NCBI RefSeq assembly: GCF_003697345.1
Contig: NZ_RFLY01000004.1
Coordinates: 1 to 64,000, forward strand
DNA length: 64,000 nucleotides
Reading direction: 5' to 3'
From: Solilutibacter pythonis
GTDB lineage: Bacteria; Pseudomonadota; Gammaproteobacteria; Xanthomonadales; Xanthomonadaceae
Position numbers and translations under genes: made by a program. The first letter of the stretch is position 1, and each line of letters opens with the position of its first letter. Below are positions 9,303 through 18,596 of the stretch, piece by piece. The notes beneath the pieces are model-generated. The model made no database searches, was not told the origin of the DNA, and saw nothing but the letters and a program-made list of their open reading frames with translations.

Positions 9303-10166
9303 ATGGGCCTGCCGCATTACGCCGTACTCGGCCATCCCGTCGCACACTCGCTTTCGCCGCGCATCCATGCCGCGTTCGGACGCCAGTGCGGTGTGCCGCT
9401 GACCTACCTCGCCATCGATACCGCCAAAGCCGGTTTCGCCATCACCCTGGAGCGTTTCGCCGCCGCCGGCGGCATCGGCGCGAACGTCACCGCGCCGGAC
9501 AAAGCCGAAGCCGCCGCGCGCTGCGACCAGCTTGGCCACCGCGCGCGCAAGGCCGGCGTCGTCAATACCCTGTCGCTGCGCGATGGCCGCTGGGAAGGCG
9601 ACAACACCGATGGCGCCGGCCTGGTGCGCGACCTGCGCGAACGCCGCGGCCTCGACCTGCACGATCAGCGCGCGCTGCTGATCGGCGCCGGGGGCGCGGC
9701 CCACGGCGTGGCCCCGGCCCTGATGGAAGCCGGGCTCGCTCAACTGGTCATCGCCAACCGCACCCGCCACCGCGCCTACGACCTGCTCGACCGGCTCTAC
9801 GACCCCGCGCGCCTGCGCGCCTGCACGCTGGCGGAACTGCCCGGGATGGGCGAATTCGATCTCATCGTGCAGGCCACCTCGGCCGGCCACGACGACCAAC
9901 TGCCGCCACTGCCGGCCAGCCTGATCGGCGCGGCCAGCACCTGCGTCGACCTCAACTACGGCCGCGCCGCGCTGCCCTTCCTGGCCTGGGCCCGCGCGCA
10001 CCACTGCGCCAACGCCATCGACGGTCTCGGCATGCTGGTCGAACAGGCCGCCGAAGCCTTCCAGCTCTGGCACGGCATGCGCCCGGACACCGACCCCGTC
10101 TATACCCAACTGCGCCTTTCCACCGGCGGCCCGGAAATGGCCACGGCCACGGGCCGCGAACACTGA
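9303..10166 (+). CDS. aroE: Shikimate dehydrogenase
   Basis: 287 residues. Reduces 3-dehydroshikimate to shikimate with NADPH, upstream of chorismate. The substrate-binding SLSPRIH motif is near residue 18, the NVTAPDK motif with the catalytic Lys near residue 62, and the nucleotide-binding loop [13 protein letters not shown] near residue 127. The NRT segment after the second strand of the Rossmann domain fits NADP preference. Three bases after the acetyltransferase, so in the hemB operon. Functionally it supplies the chorismate used by XanB2 and TyrA in this window. Confidence 0.96.
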   Translation: MGLPHYAVLGHPVAHSLSPRIHAAFGRQCGVPLTYLAIDTAKAGFAITLERFAAAGGIGANVTAPDKAEAAARCDQLGHRARKAGVVNTLSLRDGRWEGDNTDGAGLVRDLRERRGLDLHDQRALLIGAGGAAHGVAPALMEAGLAQLVIANRTRHRAYDLLDRLYDPARLRACTLAELPGMGEFDLIVQATSAGHDDQLPPLPASLIGAASTCVDLNYGRAALPFLAWARAHHCANAIDGLGMLVEQAAEAFQLWHGMRPDTDPVYTQLRLSTGGPEMATATGREH

Positions 10167-10168
10167 AG

Positions 10169-10423
10169 ATGGACTGCCGGCCCGGCTGCGCCGCCTGCTG
10201 CATCGCGCCCTCGATCACCTTGCCGATCCCCGCGATGCCACGCGGCAAACCCGCCGGCCTGGCATGCGGCCAACTGGACGATGCGATGCGCTGCCGCCTG
10301 TTCGGCAACCCCGCCCGGCCCGCCTTCTGCGCCACGCTGCAAGCCCGCGCCTCGATGTGCGGCGCATCGCGCGAAGAAGCGATGGCGAACCTCGAAACCC
10401 TCGAAATACTCACCCGCCCGTGA
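10169..10423 (+). CDS. YkgJ-family cysteine-cluster protein
   Basis: 84 residues starting two bases after aroE. The N-terminal CRPGCAACC cluster and later cysteines at CGQ, CRLF, FCAT and MCG are the zinc/iron-binding pattern of the YkgJ family. Biochemical function is unknown; metal-cluster binding is the family prediction. Last gene of the hemB-aroE run. No transcription terminator is evident after it. Confidence 0.85.
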   Translation: MDCRPGCAACCIAPSITLPIPAMPRGKPAGLACGQLDDAMRCRLFGNPARPAFCATLQARASMCGASREEAMANLETLEILTRP

Positions 10424-10743
10424 GGGCGTGCCCCTGAAACCCGGGCAAAAAAACCCATTGGAGGCGTTTCAATCTCCACGCCCTTGGGGCCGCCAGGAAA
10501 GACCGGGTGAGCGCGTCCGCGATGTACGGCTGCCGTGGCCGCGCAGGCCACTAAGAAATCAATACGCCCCCCATTTCCGGGCGTGGGTGGTTCACGGCCG
10601 CATGGGCCACTCGGAAAAGCTCGACCATCGCGATGGATGCGCCTCGCCGTTCGCGGCCGCGTGCGGCATCACCACACTTGTTTGCCCGCATCCAGCACGG
10701 GATGCGCCCGCACGCTTCAACACCCCGTCCACGGCGGTGGCGC
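10424..10743. other. 320-bp intergenic region, no gene recognised
   Basis: Lies between convergent ends of the YkgJ gene and the gamma-carbonic anhydrase gene. It holds an A7 run at 10446-10452 and GC-rich imperfect stems, but no T-run terminator, RBS-supported ORF or RNA family I can recognise. Confidence 0.5.
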
Positions 10744-11295
10744 TCACGGCTCGCGGCGTTTGCCAGTCAGATATTCGTCCTTCAACTTGACGTAGTGATT
10801 GGCGGAATAGAACAACGCTTCGATCTCGGCATCGCTCAACCGGCGGGCGAATTTCGCCGGGCTGCCCAGCCACATCTCCCCCTCGCCGACTTCCTTGCCC
10901 GGCGCCAGCAGCGCGCCGGCGCCGAGAAAACCGTGGCGGCGGATCACCGCCCCGTCGAGCACGATCGACCCCATGCCGACCAGGCAGGCGTCCTCGATCC
11001 GGCAGGCGTGCACGATGGCCTTGTGGCCGATGGTGCAATCGCTACCGATCACCGTGGCGAAGCCGCCCCGCCTGGCGTGCGGGCCGTCGTGGCTGACGTG
11101 GATCACCGTGCCGTCCTGCACGTTGGTGCGCGCGCCGATGCGAATGAAATTGACATCGCCGCGAATCACCGTGAACGGCCAGACCGATACGTCATCGCCC
11201 AGCGTCACCTCGCCGATCACCCGCGCCGTCGGATCGATGTAGCTGCGCGCGCCGATCACCGGCGTCTTGTCGAGGTAGTCGCGGAGGTTGTTCAT
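10744..11295 (-). CDS. Gamma-class carbonic anhydrase family protein (left-handed beta-helix)
   Basis: 183 residues with regular hexapeptide repeats forming a left-handed beta-helix, for example IGEVTLGDDVSVWPFTVIRG. The three metal-ligand histidines of gamma carbonic anhydrases are present: His66, His91 and His96 (VIHVSH, IGHKAIVHA). Members include YrdA/PaaY-like proteins; CO2 hydration activity is proven for only some. The gene is divergent from exonuclease III with only 32 bp between start codons. It has no Shine-Dalgarno sequence and is predicted leaderless. Confidence 0.92.
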   Translation of the reverse strand: MNNLRDYLDKTPVIGARSYIDPTARVIGEVTLGDDVSVWPFTVIRGDVNFIRIGARTNVQDGTVIHVSHDGPHARRGGFATVIGSDCTIGHKAIVHACRIEDACLVGMGSIVLDGAVIRRHGFLGAGALLAPGKEVGEGEMWLGSPAKFARRLSDAEIEALFYSANHYVKLKDEYLTGKRREP

Positions 11296-11327
11296 GGCCG
11301 CGAGTGTACGCCGCTACACTGGCCGCC
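11296..11327. promoter_or_regulatory. Symmetrical divergent leaderless promoter pair
   Basis: AGTGTA (11303-11308) read on the minus strand is TACACT, ending eight bases before the carbonic anhydrase ATG. TACACT (11315-11320) on the plus strand ends eight bases before the xthA ATG. The two -10 hexamers are perfect inverted copies separated by six bases, so initiating polymerases would collide and the two genes may be mutually exclusive. Confidence 0.55.
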
Positions 11328-12101
11328 ATGAAAATCGCAAGCTGGAACGTCAACTCGCTCAACGTGCGCCTGCCGCACCTGCTGCAATGGCTGGAGGGCT
11401 GCCGGCCCGATGTCGTCGGCTTGCAGGAGACCAAGCTGGAGGACGCGAAATTCCCCGCCGAAGCGATCCGCGAGGCCGGTTACGAGGTCGTCTTCAGCGG
11501 CCAGAAGACCTACAACGGCGTTGCGCTGCTCTCGCGCGTCGGCGCGCCGGAGGACGTGCAACGCGGCGTCCCCGGCTTCGACGATCCGCAGGCGCGGGTG
11601 ATCGCGGCCACCGTGAAGGACATCCGCATCGTCAACCTGTACGTGGTCAACGGCCAGGATCTCGGCACCGACAAGTACGACTACAAGCTGCGCTGGCTCT
11701 CCGCCGTGCACGATTGGCTGGCGCGGGACCTTGCGCGCTGGCCGAGGATGGTCGTGCTGGGCGATTTCAACATCGCCCCGGACGCGCGCGACGTACACGA
11801 CCCGCAGGTGTGGGACGACCACCACATCCTCACCTCGCGCGCCGAACGCGACGCCCTGCTTCGCCTCCAGTCACTGGGCCTCCACGATGCCTTCCGCCTG
11901 CACCACCAGGAGGCCGGCATCTTTAGCTGGTGGGATTACCGCCAGGCCGCGTTCCGCCGCAACCTCGGCCTGCGCATCGACCTGACCTTGGTGTCGGAAA
12001 CGCTGTTGCCGGCCACGGTCGATGCCGGCATCGACCGCGAACCGCGCACCTGGGAACGGCCGAGCGACCACGCGCCGGCCTTCGTCACGCTGGCCTCGTA
12101 G
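11328..12101 (+). CDS. xthA: Exodeoxyribonuclease III
   Basis: 257 residues. Major AP endonuclease and 3'-5' exonuclease of base-excision repair. Family signatures run in order: ASWNVNSL (N-terminal), GLQETKLED with the metal-binding Glu34, the GDFNIAP Asp/Asn pair near residue 147, and the C-terminal SDHAP with catalytic His near residue 248. A nearer upstream ATG exists eight codons before, but the start here is set by homology and by the promoter hexamer eight bases upstream. Monocistronic, ending in a strong terminator. Confidence 0.95.
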   Translation: MKIASWNVNSLNVRLPHLLQWLEGCRPDVVGLQETKLEDAKFPAEAIREAGYEVVFSGQKTYNGVALLSRVGAPEDVQRGVPGFDDPQARVIAATVKDIRIVNLYVVNGQDLGTDKYDYKLRWLSAVHDWLARDLARWPRMVVLGDFNIAPDARDVHDPQVWDDHHILTSRAERDALLRLQSLGLHDAFRLHHQEAGIFSWWDYRQAAFRRNLGLRIDLTLVSETLLPATVDAGIDREPRTWERPSDHAPAFVTLAS

Positions 12102-12158
12102 CCGCCCGTCCGCTGCCCGTCCGGGCGTAGAGCTCGGCGGCGCATCGCCCAAACAGAT

Positions 12159-12187
12159 GGGCCCGGCTTGCGCCGGGCCCGTTTCGT
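12159..12187 (+). terminator. Intrinsic terminator after xthA
   Basis: GGGCCCGGC (12159-12167), loop TTGC, GCCGGGCCC (12172-12180), then GTTTCGT. Nine-bp perfect stem with a short T-rich tail; it may also serve the convergent GlsB gene. Confidence 0.75.
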
Positions 12188-12206
12188 CTTCCGTGACGGC
12201 ACGCGC

Positions 12207-12458
12207 TCAGCGCGCGCGTCCACGCGTGATCAGATTCACGATCAAGAGCAGGATGACCGCGCCGACCAGCGAGAACAGGAAAGTCGTCACGGTGATGGCC
12301 TGATTGATGCCGCCACCGAACAGAAAGCCCGAAATCATCGCGCCGACGATACCGACCACCACGTTGAGGATGATGCCCTGCTGGGCGTCGCGTTTCATGA
12401 TGATGCTGGCCAGCCAGCCGACGATACCGCCCACGATCAACCAGATGATGAGATTCAT
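12207..12458 (-). CDS. GlsB/YeaQ/YmgE-family stress-response membrane protein
   Basis: 83 residues with three hydrophobic helices and the family glycine pattern (WLIVGGIVGWLAS, VVVGIVGAMISGF). The small inner-membrane proteins of this family are induced by envelope or general stress; their mechanism is unknown. Start at ATG 12458 is supported by an AAGGAG ribosome-binding site, so unlike several neighbours this mRNA has a leader. Divergent from the TonB receptor. Confidence 0.9.
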   Translation of the reverse strand: MNLIIWLIVGGIVGWLASIIMKRDAQQGIILNVVVGIVGAMISGFLFGGGINQAITVTTFLFSLVGAVILLLIVNLITRGRAR

Positions 12459-12695
12459 TTGCCGAACTCCTTGGTAATTCCCGGCGAAGGAGAAAAATGG
12501 ATTGGATGTCCCATGAACCCGCATGGGTACGCCGGGAAGCATGCGTGGGCAGGCGTGACGGGAGTGTCGAACCTCCGAAAAAAACCAAGCATATTCAGCA
12601 AGTTGCAGACACCGTGAAGATGTCTCCAGGTCCCGCCAGCCACTGGCCGGGGGACTCGCCGGCGTTTGCGGAAGGAAAATGAATGGGGGACAATT

Positions 12696-12714
12696 GATAC
12701 TTATTATCATTTTC
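12696..12714 (+). promoter_or_regulatory. Fur box upstream of the TonB-dependent receptor
   Basis: The 19 bases GATACTTATTATCATTTTC match the Fur consensus GATAATGATAATCATTATC at 15 of 19 positions. It ends nine bases before the receptor ATG, so iron-bound Fur would block initiation. The surrounding AT-rich stretch is the only one nearby. Confidence 0.75.
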
Positions 12715-12723
12715 ACCCACTCA

Positions 12724-15057
12724 ATGAACATCTCCCCGCTGGCCTCGGCCATCCTCGTTTCGCTCGCCCTGTCATCGCTCTGCATCGCCCCGACCGCCTT
12801 GGCGCAATCGTCCCCGCCGGGCAAACCAACCGAGGCCGCCAGCGTTCTAACCCTCGACCGGTTGCGGGTGCATGGCGAGTCGCCGGCGCACGCCAACGTC
12901 ATCGAGAAGGACGCCGAGGCGCTGTCCGAGGCCCGGGTCGCCGACGAACGCGACCTGCTGCGCCACGAAACCGGCGTCGGCGTGGTGGAAGGCGGGCGCT
13001 CCGGCTCCAACGGCTACAGCATCCGCGGCGTCGAGGGCGACCGGGTATCGATCACCGTGGATGGCCTGAGCCAGGCCGACAGCTACATTCCCGAGGTCTA
13101 TTCCGGCTACGGCTATCTCAATGGCAACCGCAACACCACGGAGCTGGAGAACATCGGCTCGGTGCGCATCGAGAAGGGCGCGGACTCCTTCCGTACCGGC
13201 AGCGGGGCATTGGGCGGCTCGGTGCGCTTCTTTAGCAAGAGCGCCGAGGATTTCGTCCAGCCCGGCCAGCCGTTCGGCCTGCTGGCCAAGACCGGCTACT
13301 CCGGCAAGAACCGCGAATGGCGCTTCGTGCTGGGCGGCGGCGTGGTCAGCGGTGGCTTCCGGGGCGCATTGCAGTTCACCCGGCGCCACGGCCATGAGCT
13401 GAAGGCTTATGGCGACGGCCTGGACGTGGAAGGCGCCGAGCGCGGCCTGGCCGACCCGGTCGAGCGCGAGAGTCATTCGATATTGGCCAAGGCCGGCTAC
13501 CGCTTCGGCGCCGCGCATCTGCTGGAAGCCAGCTTCGAAAACCGCGCGTTGGACATCGCCACCCACGAACGCTCCTATACGGACGTCTTCGGCGAGCGCC
13601 GGCTTTCGCTCGACACCTCGCCCTACCGCCGCCGGCAATTGCGTTATGCGTGGACGCCCGAATCCTCATGGCTCAAGGAATTCACCGCGGCCTACGGCGG
13701 CCAGTGGATCGAACAACACGCCATCACCCGCAACCACGAAGCCCGCGACCCACGACGCCGCATCACCCAGAAATACGACCGCAAGTTCACCCAGACGCTC
13801 GACCAGCTCGAACTGCGGCTCGACAGTCAAACGATCCGGGCCGGCCAATGGCGGCACCAGTGGCAGGCGGCGGCGGGCGCCAGCCACGGCTATTTCGAGA
13901 ACATCAACCTCGATACGCTCTACGGCTACAGCGGCGCCGGCAGCGCCGATATCAAGCGCTATCGCATCGCCGACCCGGTGCGCACGCGCGCCGCGTTCCT
14001 GGCCCTGCAAGACCGCATCGAATGGGGCGACGCCACCTCGCTCGGCCTCGGCGCGCGCCACGACCGCTACCGCCATCAGCCCGAACCCGACGGCGCCAAC
14101 CAGAACCGCACCACCTATTCACCCGAGCCACGGCAGTTCTCGGCCACCACCGGCTTCGCCCATCTCCGGCACGATCTCGGCCCGCACTTCAGCGTGGGCT
14201 ACAAGGCCGCGACCGGCTTCCGCGCGCCGCGCGCCCAGGAGCTGTACTTCCAGTTCCAGCGCGGCCAGAACTACATCGTGCCCAATCCCGAACTGCGGGC
14301 GGAACACGCCTTCAACCAGGAAATCGAATTCAACCTGCATGGCGAGGCCGGCCACGCCGCGCTGAGCATCCATCACACCCGCTACCGGAATTTCATCGAG
14401 GAGCGGCACTCCCAGAGCCGCCAGCCCAACCCCTACTACGACCCCGCCAAGTGCCGGCTCTATCCCCTGCGCGATCTGTGCGACCCCTATCTGGTGGCCG
14501 AGCGTTTCCAGAACGTCAACATCGACTCGGCCACGGTCCGTGGGGTGGAGTTCGACGGCGGGCTCGACTTGCGGCGGACCATCGGCCTGCCCGAAGGCAG
14601 CCGGGCCTTGCTGAGATTCACCCATACCCGGGGCAGGACCGGCATCGGCGACGGCCTGCGCGCGATCCAGCCCTTCACCGCCGTGCTCGGGCTGGCCTAT
14701 GCCCGGCCCGATGACCGCTGGCGGACGCAGCTGACGCTCCGCCATGTGGCGGCCAAGCGCGAACGCGACACGATCCGCACCGAATTCGGCTGGCGCGGCG
14801 AAGTCCGGCGCGCCGCGCCCTATCTCTCACGCGCCTACAGCGTGGTGGATATGGAAGCCGGCTTCCGGCTGGGCGCGCATTGGCGGCTGGACCTCGGCGT
14901 GGACAACCTGCTCAACCGCAAGTACAGCACCTGGGACAGCTTGCGCAGCATTCCGTCGTTCGGCAGCACCAACATGGTGGACAGGCGCGGCTACGGCCTG
15001 GAACGTTTCACCGCGCCGGGCCGCCATTATTCGATGGTGCTGCAAGGCCGCTTCTGA
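12724..15057 (+). CDS. TonB-dependent haemoglobin/heme-type receptor
   Basis: 777 residues. Signal peptide of about 29 residues ending SALA-type at ALAQ, then a TonB box region and plug domain (HETGVGVVEGG, SNGYSIRGVEGDRV near residue 100) and a 22-strand barrel ending in the outer-membrane C-terminal Phe. The heme/haemoglobin receptor signature FRAP...NPEL is present near residues 500-525 (GFRAPRAQELYF, then NPELRAEHAFNQE). It would import heme or protein-bound iron using TonB energy. The start at 12724 gives the signal peptide; an upstream ATG at 12679 lies before the Fur box. Iron-repressed by inference. Confidence 0.92.
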   Translation: MNISPLASAILVSLALSSLCIAPTALAQSSPPGKPTEAASVLTLDRLRVHGESPAHANVIEKDAEALSEARVADERDLLRHETGVGVVEGGRSGSNGYSIRGVEGDRVSITVDGLSQADSYIPEVYSGYGYLNGNRNTTELENIGSVRIEKGADSFRTGSGALGGSVRFFSKSAEDFVQPGQPFGLLAKTGYSGKNREWRFVLGGGVVSGGFRGALQFTRRHGHELKAYGDGLDVEGAERGLADPVERESHSILAKAGYRFGAAHLLEASFENRALDIATHERSYTDVFGERRLSLDTSPYRRRQLRYAWTPESSWLKEFTAAYGGQWIEQHAITRNHEARDPRRRITQKYDRKFTQTLDQLELRLDSQTIRAGQWRHQWQAAAGASHGYFENINLDTLYGYSGAGSADIKRYRIADPVRTRAAFLALQDRIEWGDATSLGLGARHDRYRHQPEPDGANQNRTTYSPEPRQFSATTGFAHLRHDLGPHFSVGYKAATGFRAPRAQELYFQFQRGQNYIVPNPELRAEHAFNQEIEFNLHGEAGHAALSIHHTRYRNFIEERHSQSRQPNPYYDPAKCRLYPLRDLCDPYLVAERFQNVNIDSATVRGVEFDGGLDLRRTIGLPEGSRALLRFTHTRGRTGIGDGLRAIQPFTAVLGLAYARPDDRWRTQLTLRHVAAKRERDTIRTEFGWRGEVRRAAPYLSRAYSVVDMEAGFRLGAHWRLDLGVDNLLNRKYSTWDSLRSIPSFGSTNMVDRRGYGLERFTAPGRHYSMVLQGRF

Positions 15058-15064
15058 GGCCGGC

Positions 15065-16411
15065 TCAGCCGCGCTCGACCAAGGCCAGCAACGCCTGCCG
15101 TGGCAACTTACCGGTCTCGTTGCGCGGCAGCGCGTCCACCCGCACGATCCGGCGCGGCAGGAACACCGGATCGGCGACGCGGCGCATCGCGGCCAGGATA
15201 TCGGCGTTCGCAAGCGACGCATCGGCCGCCACCACCGCCACCAGCCGCCGCACGCCGGCGGCGTCGGCATCGAGTTGCAGCATGGCCGCGTCACGCACGC
15301 CGGGGATCGCCTGCAAGCGGCGGGTGAGGTCGGCCATCGAGGCGCGCTTGCCGGCGATTTCCAGCAGATCGGCATGACGGCCGCGCAGCTCGAAGCCGTT
15401 GCCGTCATCCACCAGTTCCAGCAGGTCGGCCAGCAGCACCGGCGAGGGCAGCGAGGGGCGCGCGATGAGCGTGCCCCCGGGCCGCGGCGAGAGACGCACT
15501 TCGTCGAGCAGCCGCCAGCGGCTGGTTTGCGTGCTGCGGCGATAGGCGAAGACGCAGACCTCGGTGGCGCCGAAGACTTCGTGCAGCTCGGTGGCGAAGC
15601 GCGCCTCGGCGGCCTCGGCCAGCGCCGGCGTCAGCGGCGCGGTGGCGCTGACGATGCCGGCCAACGGCGGCAGCTCGACGCCCGATTCCACCAGCGCGTG
15701 CAGATGCAGCGGCGTAGTGACCAACAGACGCGGTTCGGCGCATTCGGCCAGCGCCTTCGCCACGTCCTGCGGGAAGAACGGCCGGCCCGGATGCACCGCG
15801 AACGGCCCCAGCAATGGCAGCAGCACCGACAGCTCCAGCCCGTACATGTGCTGCGGCGGCACCGTCGCCACCACATTGCCGCCACCACCGCAGAGGACTT
15901 GCAGCCAGCGCTGGTTGGCGGCATCGGTATGGCGCAGCGCGCCCCAGGTCTTGGGATGCGCCGAGGGTGCGCCGGTGGAGCCGGAAGTGAAGCCGATCAT
16001 CGCCAGCCGGGCATCGGCGAGCGCACGCGGCGGCGTGTCGATGCCGGATTCCGCCGCCGCCACCCGATCCACGCGCAGATCGCAATCGATGCCATCGAGA
16101 TCGGCCAGCCGGCTGCAACCGGGGTGGCGCGCGGCCACTTCCGCCACCGCATCGGCCGCGCGCGAGGGCGGCAGCAGCGTCACCTGGCCACGCACGAGCG
16201 CGGCACAGAACGCCAGCAGGAAATGATCGCGATGCTCACACAGGTTGATTACCGACGGCGCCTCCGGCAGACGCCCGGCCAACGCGGCCACGCGGCGGCG
16301 AAACCGCCCGCGCGTCATCGCCCGCGGGCCGCAGAAGAGCCATGCATCGTCATCGCCGGCCAGCCACTCGCCACATGCCGCGAGGGCGGATGAAATGATT
16401 TCGGCGGACAT
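15065..16411 (-). CDS. AMP-dependent aryl-ACP ligase (XanA2/ApeH-like)
   Basis: 448 residues from ATG 16411, which has an AGGGAAG ribosome-binding site. The ATP-binding P-loop of ANL enzymes is seen as MIGFTSGSTGAPSAHPK near residue 133; FGATEVCVFAYR near residue 265 and the C-terminal NETGKLPRQALLAL with the catalytic Lys complete the fold. Small enzymes of this type activate 3- or 4-hydroxybenzoate and load it onto the ACP of xanthomonadin/aryl-polyene pathways. Here it is about 8 kb from the other pathway genes and paired, divergently, with the phosphopantetheinyl transferase. It ends seven bases from the convergent TonB receptor. Confidence 0.88.
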   Translation of the reverse strand: MSAEIISSALAACGEWLAGDDDAWLFCGPRAMTRGRFRRRVAALAGRLPEAPSVINLCEHRDHFLLAFCAALVRGQVTLLPPSRAADAVAEVAARHPGCSRLADLDGIDCDLRVDRVAAAESGIDTPPRALADARLAMIGFTSGSTGAPSAHPKTWGALRHTDAANQRWLQVLCGGGGNVVATVPPQHMYGLELSVLLPLLGPFAVHPGRPFFPQDVAKALAECAEPRLLVTTPLHLHALVESGVELPPLAGIVSATAPLTPALAEAAEARFATELHEVFGATEVCVFAYRRSTQTSRWRLLDEVRLSPRPGGTLIARPSLPSPVLLADLLELVDDGNGFELRGRHADLLEIAGKRASMADLTRRLQAIPGVRDAAMLQLDADAAGVRRLVAVVAADASLANADILAAMRRVADPVFLPRRIVRVDALPRNETGKLPRQALLALVERG

Positions 16412-16462
16412 TCGACTTCCCTGTGGTGAAAGACAAAGCTTAGCGATTCCACGCACCAACGC

Positions 16463-16468
16463 TACGCT
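16463..16468 (+). promoter_or_regulatory. -10 hexamer TACGCT of the phosphopantetheinyl transferase; predicted leaderless
   Basis: The hexamer ends seven bases before the ATG at 16475. No ribosome-binding site is seen. Confidence 0.45.
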
Positions 16469-16474
16469 TGGGCG

Positions 16475-17065
16475 ATGAGCGAAATCCCCGCGCACGTCTT
16501 TCTGCCGCATCGTCCGGGCCAGCCGGCCGAGCCGCTGGCGCGCGCCTGGCTGGCCACGCACTGGGCGCGCGACGCCGACAGCCTGCCATTGCTGCGCGAC
16601 CACCGCGGCCGTCCGCGCCTCGGCCCGCCCATGTCGGATTTCGACGCCGGCTGGAGCCACAGCGGCGCGCACCTGCTGATCGCCGCCGCACACGGCCTGC
16701 GACTGGGCTGCGATCTCGAACGCGCCCGCCCACGCCCGAACGCCCTGGCCCTGGCGCGGCGCTTCTTCCACCCACGCGAAAGCCAATGGCTGGGCGACCT
16801 GCCCGCCGCCGCCCTCGACACCGCCTTCCTGCGCCTGTGGTGCGCCAAGGAAGCGGTGCTGAAAGCGCATGGACACGGCCTCTCCTTCGGGCTGGAGAAA
16901 CTGTGTTTCGGCGATCGCGCCGGCCGCCTGACCCTGCTCGAATGCGATACCCGGCTGGGCGACGCCCGGGACTGGCGGCTGCATGAATTCGTCCCCGCCG
17001 AAGGCTATCTGGCCACGATCGCCTGGCAGCCGATCGACCCGCCGCCTGCGATACTGCCGCCATGA
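16475..17065 (+). CDS. Sfp-type 4'-phosphopantetheinyl transferase
   Basis: 196 residues. Motifs of the family occur in order: GCDLERARP (residues 78-86) with the metal-binding Asp, the RFFHPRE segment, and [16 protein letters not shown] (residues 128-143) with the conserved WxxKEA core. It transfers phosphopantetheine from CoA to the Ser of carrier proteins; the ACP at 4786-5058 is the obvious client. It diverges from the AMP-ligase across 63 bases. Its stop overlaps the rsmG start by four bases, tying a pigment-pathway gene to a housekeeping gene. Confidence 0.9.
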   Translation: MSEIPAHVFLPHRPGQPAEPLARAWLATHWARDADSLPLLRDHRGRPRLGPPMSDFDAGWSHSGAHLLIAAAHGLRLGCDLERARPRPNALALARRFFHPRESQWLGDLPAAALDTAFLRLWCAKEAVLKAHGHGLSFGLEKLCFGDRAGRLTLLECDTRLGDARDWRLHEFVPAEGYLATIAWQPIDPPPAILPP

Positions 17066-17712
17066 CCGCTGCCCCGTTGCCCCCGGATACCGAACCGCTG
17101 CTGCGCGCCGGCCTGGCCCAATTGCGGCTGGACGCCGCCGCGCTGGCGCCGCCGCTCCTCGCCTACCTCGCTCTGCTGACGCGCTGGAACGCCACCTACA
17201 ACCTGACCGCGATCCGCGACCCGCGCGAGATGGTCGGCAAGCACCTGCTGGACTCGCTGACGATGGCCCCTTTCGTGCCGGACGCGCCGCTGGCCGACCT
17301 CGGCACCGGGCCGGGCCTGCCCGGCATCCCGCTGGCGATCGCCCGGCCCGGCTGCGCGGTGACGCTGGTGGAATCCAACGGCAAGAAGGCCCGCTTCCTG
17401 CGCGAGGCGGTGCGCATGCTGAAACTCCCCAACGCGCGGGTGGCCGAAAGCCGCGCCGAACACCTGGCCGAAGCCGGCCAATACACCGCGATCACCGCGC
17501 GCGCGCTGGCCACGCTAGACAAGATCATCGAATTCGGCGGCCACCTGCTGGCCCCGGACGGCCGGCTGCTGGCGATGAAAGCCGAGACCGTGGCCGGCGA
17601 AGCCACGCGGCTGCCGGCGGGCTGGCGGCTGGAAGCGGTACACGATCTGAACGTGCCGGGACTGGCCGCGACCCGGCAACTGGCGGAGGTCAGGCGCGCG
17701 CCTCGCGCCTGA
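17062..17712 (+). CDS. rsmG: 16S rRNA (guanine-527-N7)-methyltransferase RsmG
   Basis: 216 residues. SAM-binding motif I reads [18 protein letters not shown] (about residues 76-93), the hallmark of the GidB/RsmG family, followed by [14 protein letters not shown]. It methylates G527 of 16S rRNA. ATGA overlap with the PPTase gene. Upstream of parA as in many proteobacteria, although mnmG, often next to it, is 32 kb away here. Confidence 0.95.
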   Translation: MTAAPLPPDTEPLLRAGLAQLRLDAAALAPPLLAYLALLTRWNATYNLTAIRDPREMVGKHLLDSLTMAPFVPDAPLADLGTGPGLPGIPLAIARPGCAVTLVESNGKKARFLREAVRMLKLPNARVAESRAEHLAEAGQYTAITARALATLDKIIEFGGHLLAPDGRLLAMKAETVAGEATRLPAGWRLEAVHDLNVPGLAATRQLAEVRRAPRA

Positions 17713-17795
17713 CCTCCATCGCCTGGGCAGGCATAATGCGAAGTCCTGCGGCCGGCGCGACCGGACCGCCCCATGCCCCACAGGACATCCCGCAC

Positions 17796-18596
17796 ATGGC
17801 CCGAGTGATCGCGGTTGCCAACCAGAAAGGCGGCGTCGGCAAGACCACGACGGCGGTCAACCTCGCCGCGGCGCTGGCCACCGCGCCGCGCCGCGTGCTG
17901 CTGGTCGATCTCGATTCCCAGGGCAACGCGACGGTGGGCAGCGGCATCGACAAACGCGACATCGCCCATTCCACCTGCGACGTGCTGCTGGAGGAAGTGA
18001 ACGCCAAAGACGCCATCCTCCACGCCGAGGAAGGCTACGCGATGATGCCGGGCAACACCGACCTGACCGCCGCCGAGATCGCCCTCATGGACGAAGCCGG
18101 CCGCGAACAACGGCTGAAGCGCGCGCTCGACGAACTGCGCGACGATTACGACTTCATCCTCATCGACTGCCCGCCGGCACTGTCGCTGTTGACGCTCAAC
18201 GCGCTGACCGCCGCCGACTCGGTGCTGGTGCCGATGCAGTGCGAGTACTACGCGCTGGAAGGGCTGACCGCGCTGCTGCAAACCATCGAGGCGCTGAAGG
18301 CCAGGCTCAACCCGGCGCTGGAAATCGAAGGCGTGTTGCGCACCATGTTCGACGTGCGCAACAACCTGGCCAACGCGGTCTCGGCCGAATTGGTGCAGCA
18401 CTTCGGCGAACAGGTCTTCCACACCATCGTCCCGCGCAACGTGCGCGTGGCCGAAGCGCCCAGCCACGGCCAGAGCATCATCGGCTACGACCGCGCCTCA
18501 CGCGGCGGCGTGGCCTACCTGGGGCTGGCCGGCGAAATCCTGCGCCGCCAGCACGAGCGCGAACAAGCCCGCAAGGCCAAGGAAATTGCCGCATGA
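17796..18596 (+). CDS. parA: Chromosome-partitioning ATPase ParA (Soj)
   Basis: 266 residues. Deviant Walker A box NQKGGVGKTTTA (residues 9-20), Walker A' segment LLVDLDSQGNAT, and Walker B DFILIDCPPALS. Works with ParB to segregate the replication-origin region. Start ATG 17796 lies in an 83-bp gap after rsmG; a CATAAT at about 17740-17746, inside a GCAGG...CCTGC stem, could be a separate -10. The stop overlaps the parB start (ATGA at 18593-18596). Confidence 0.97.
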   Translation: MARVIAVANQKGGVGKTTTAVNLAAALATAPRRVLLVDLDSQGNATVGSGIDKRDIAHSTCDVLLEEVNAKDAILHAEEGYAMMPGNTDLTAAEIALMDEAGREQRLKRALDELRDDYDFILIDCPPALSLLTLNALTAADSVLVPMQCEYYALEGLTALLQTIEALKARLNPALEIEGVLRTMFDVRNNLANAVSAELVQHFGEQVFHTIVPRNVRVAEAPSHGQSIIGYDRASRGGVAYLGLAGEILRRQHEREQARKAKEIAA

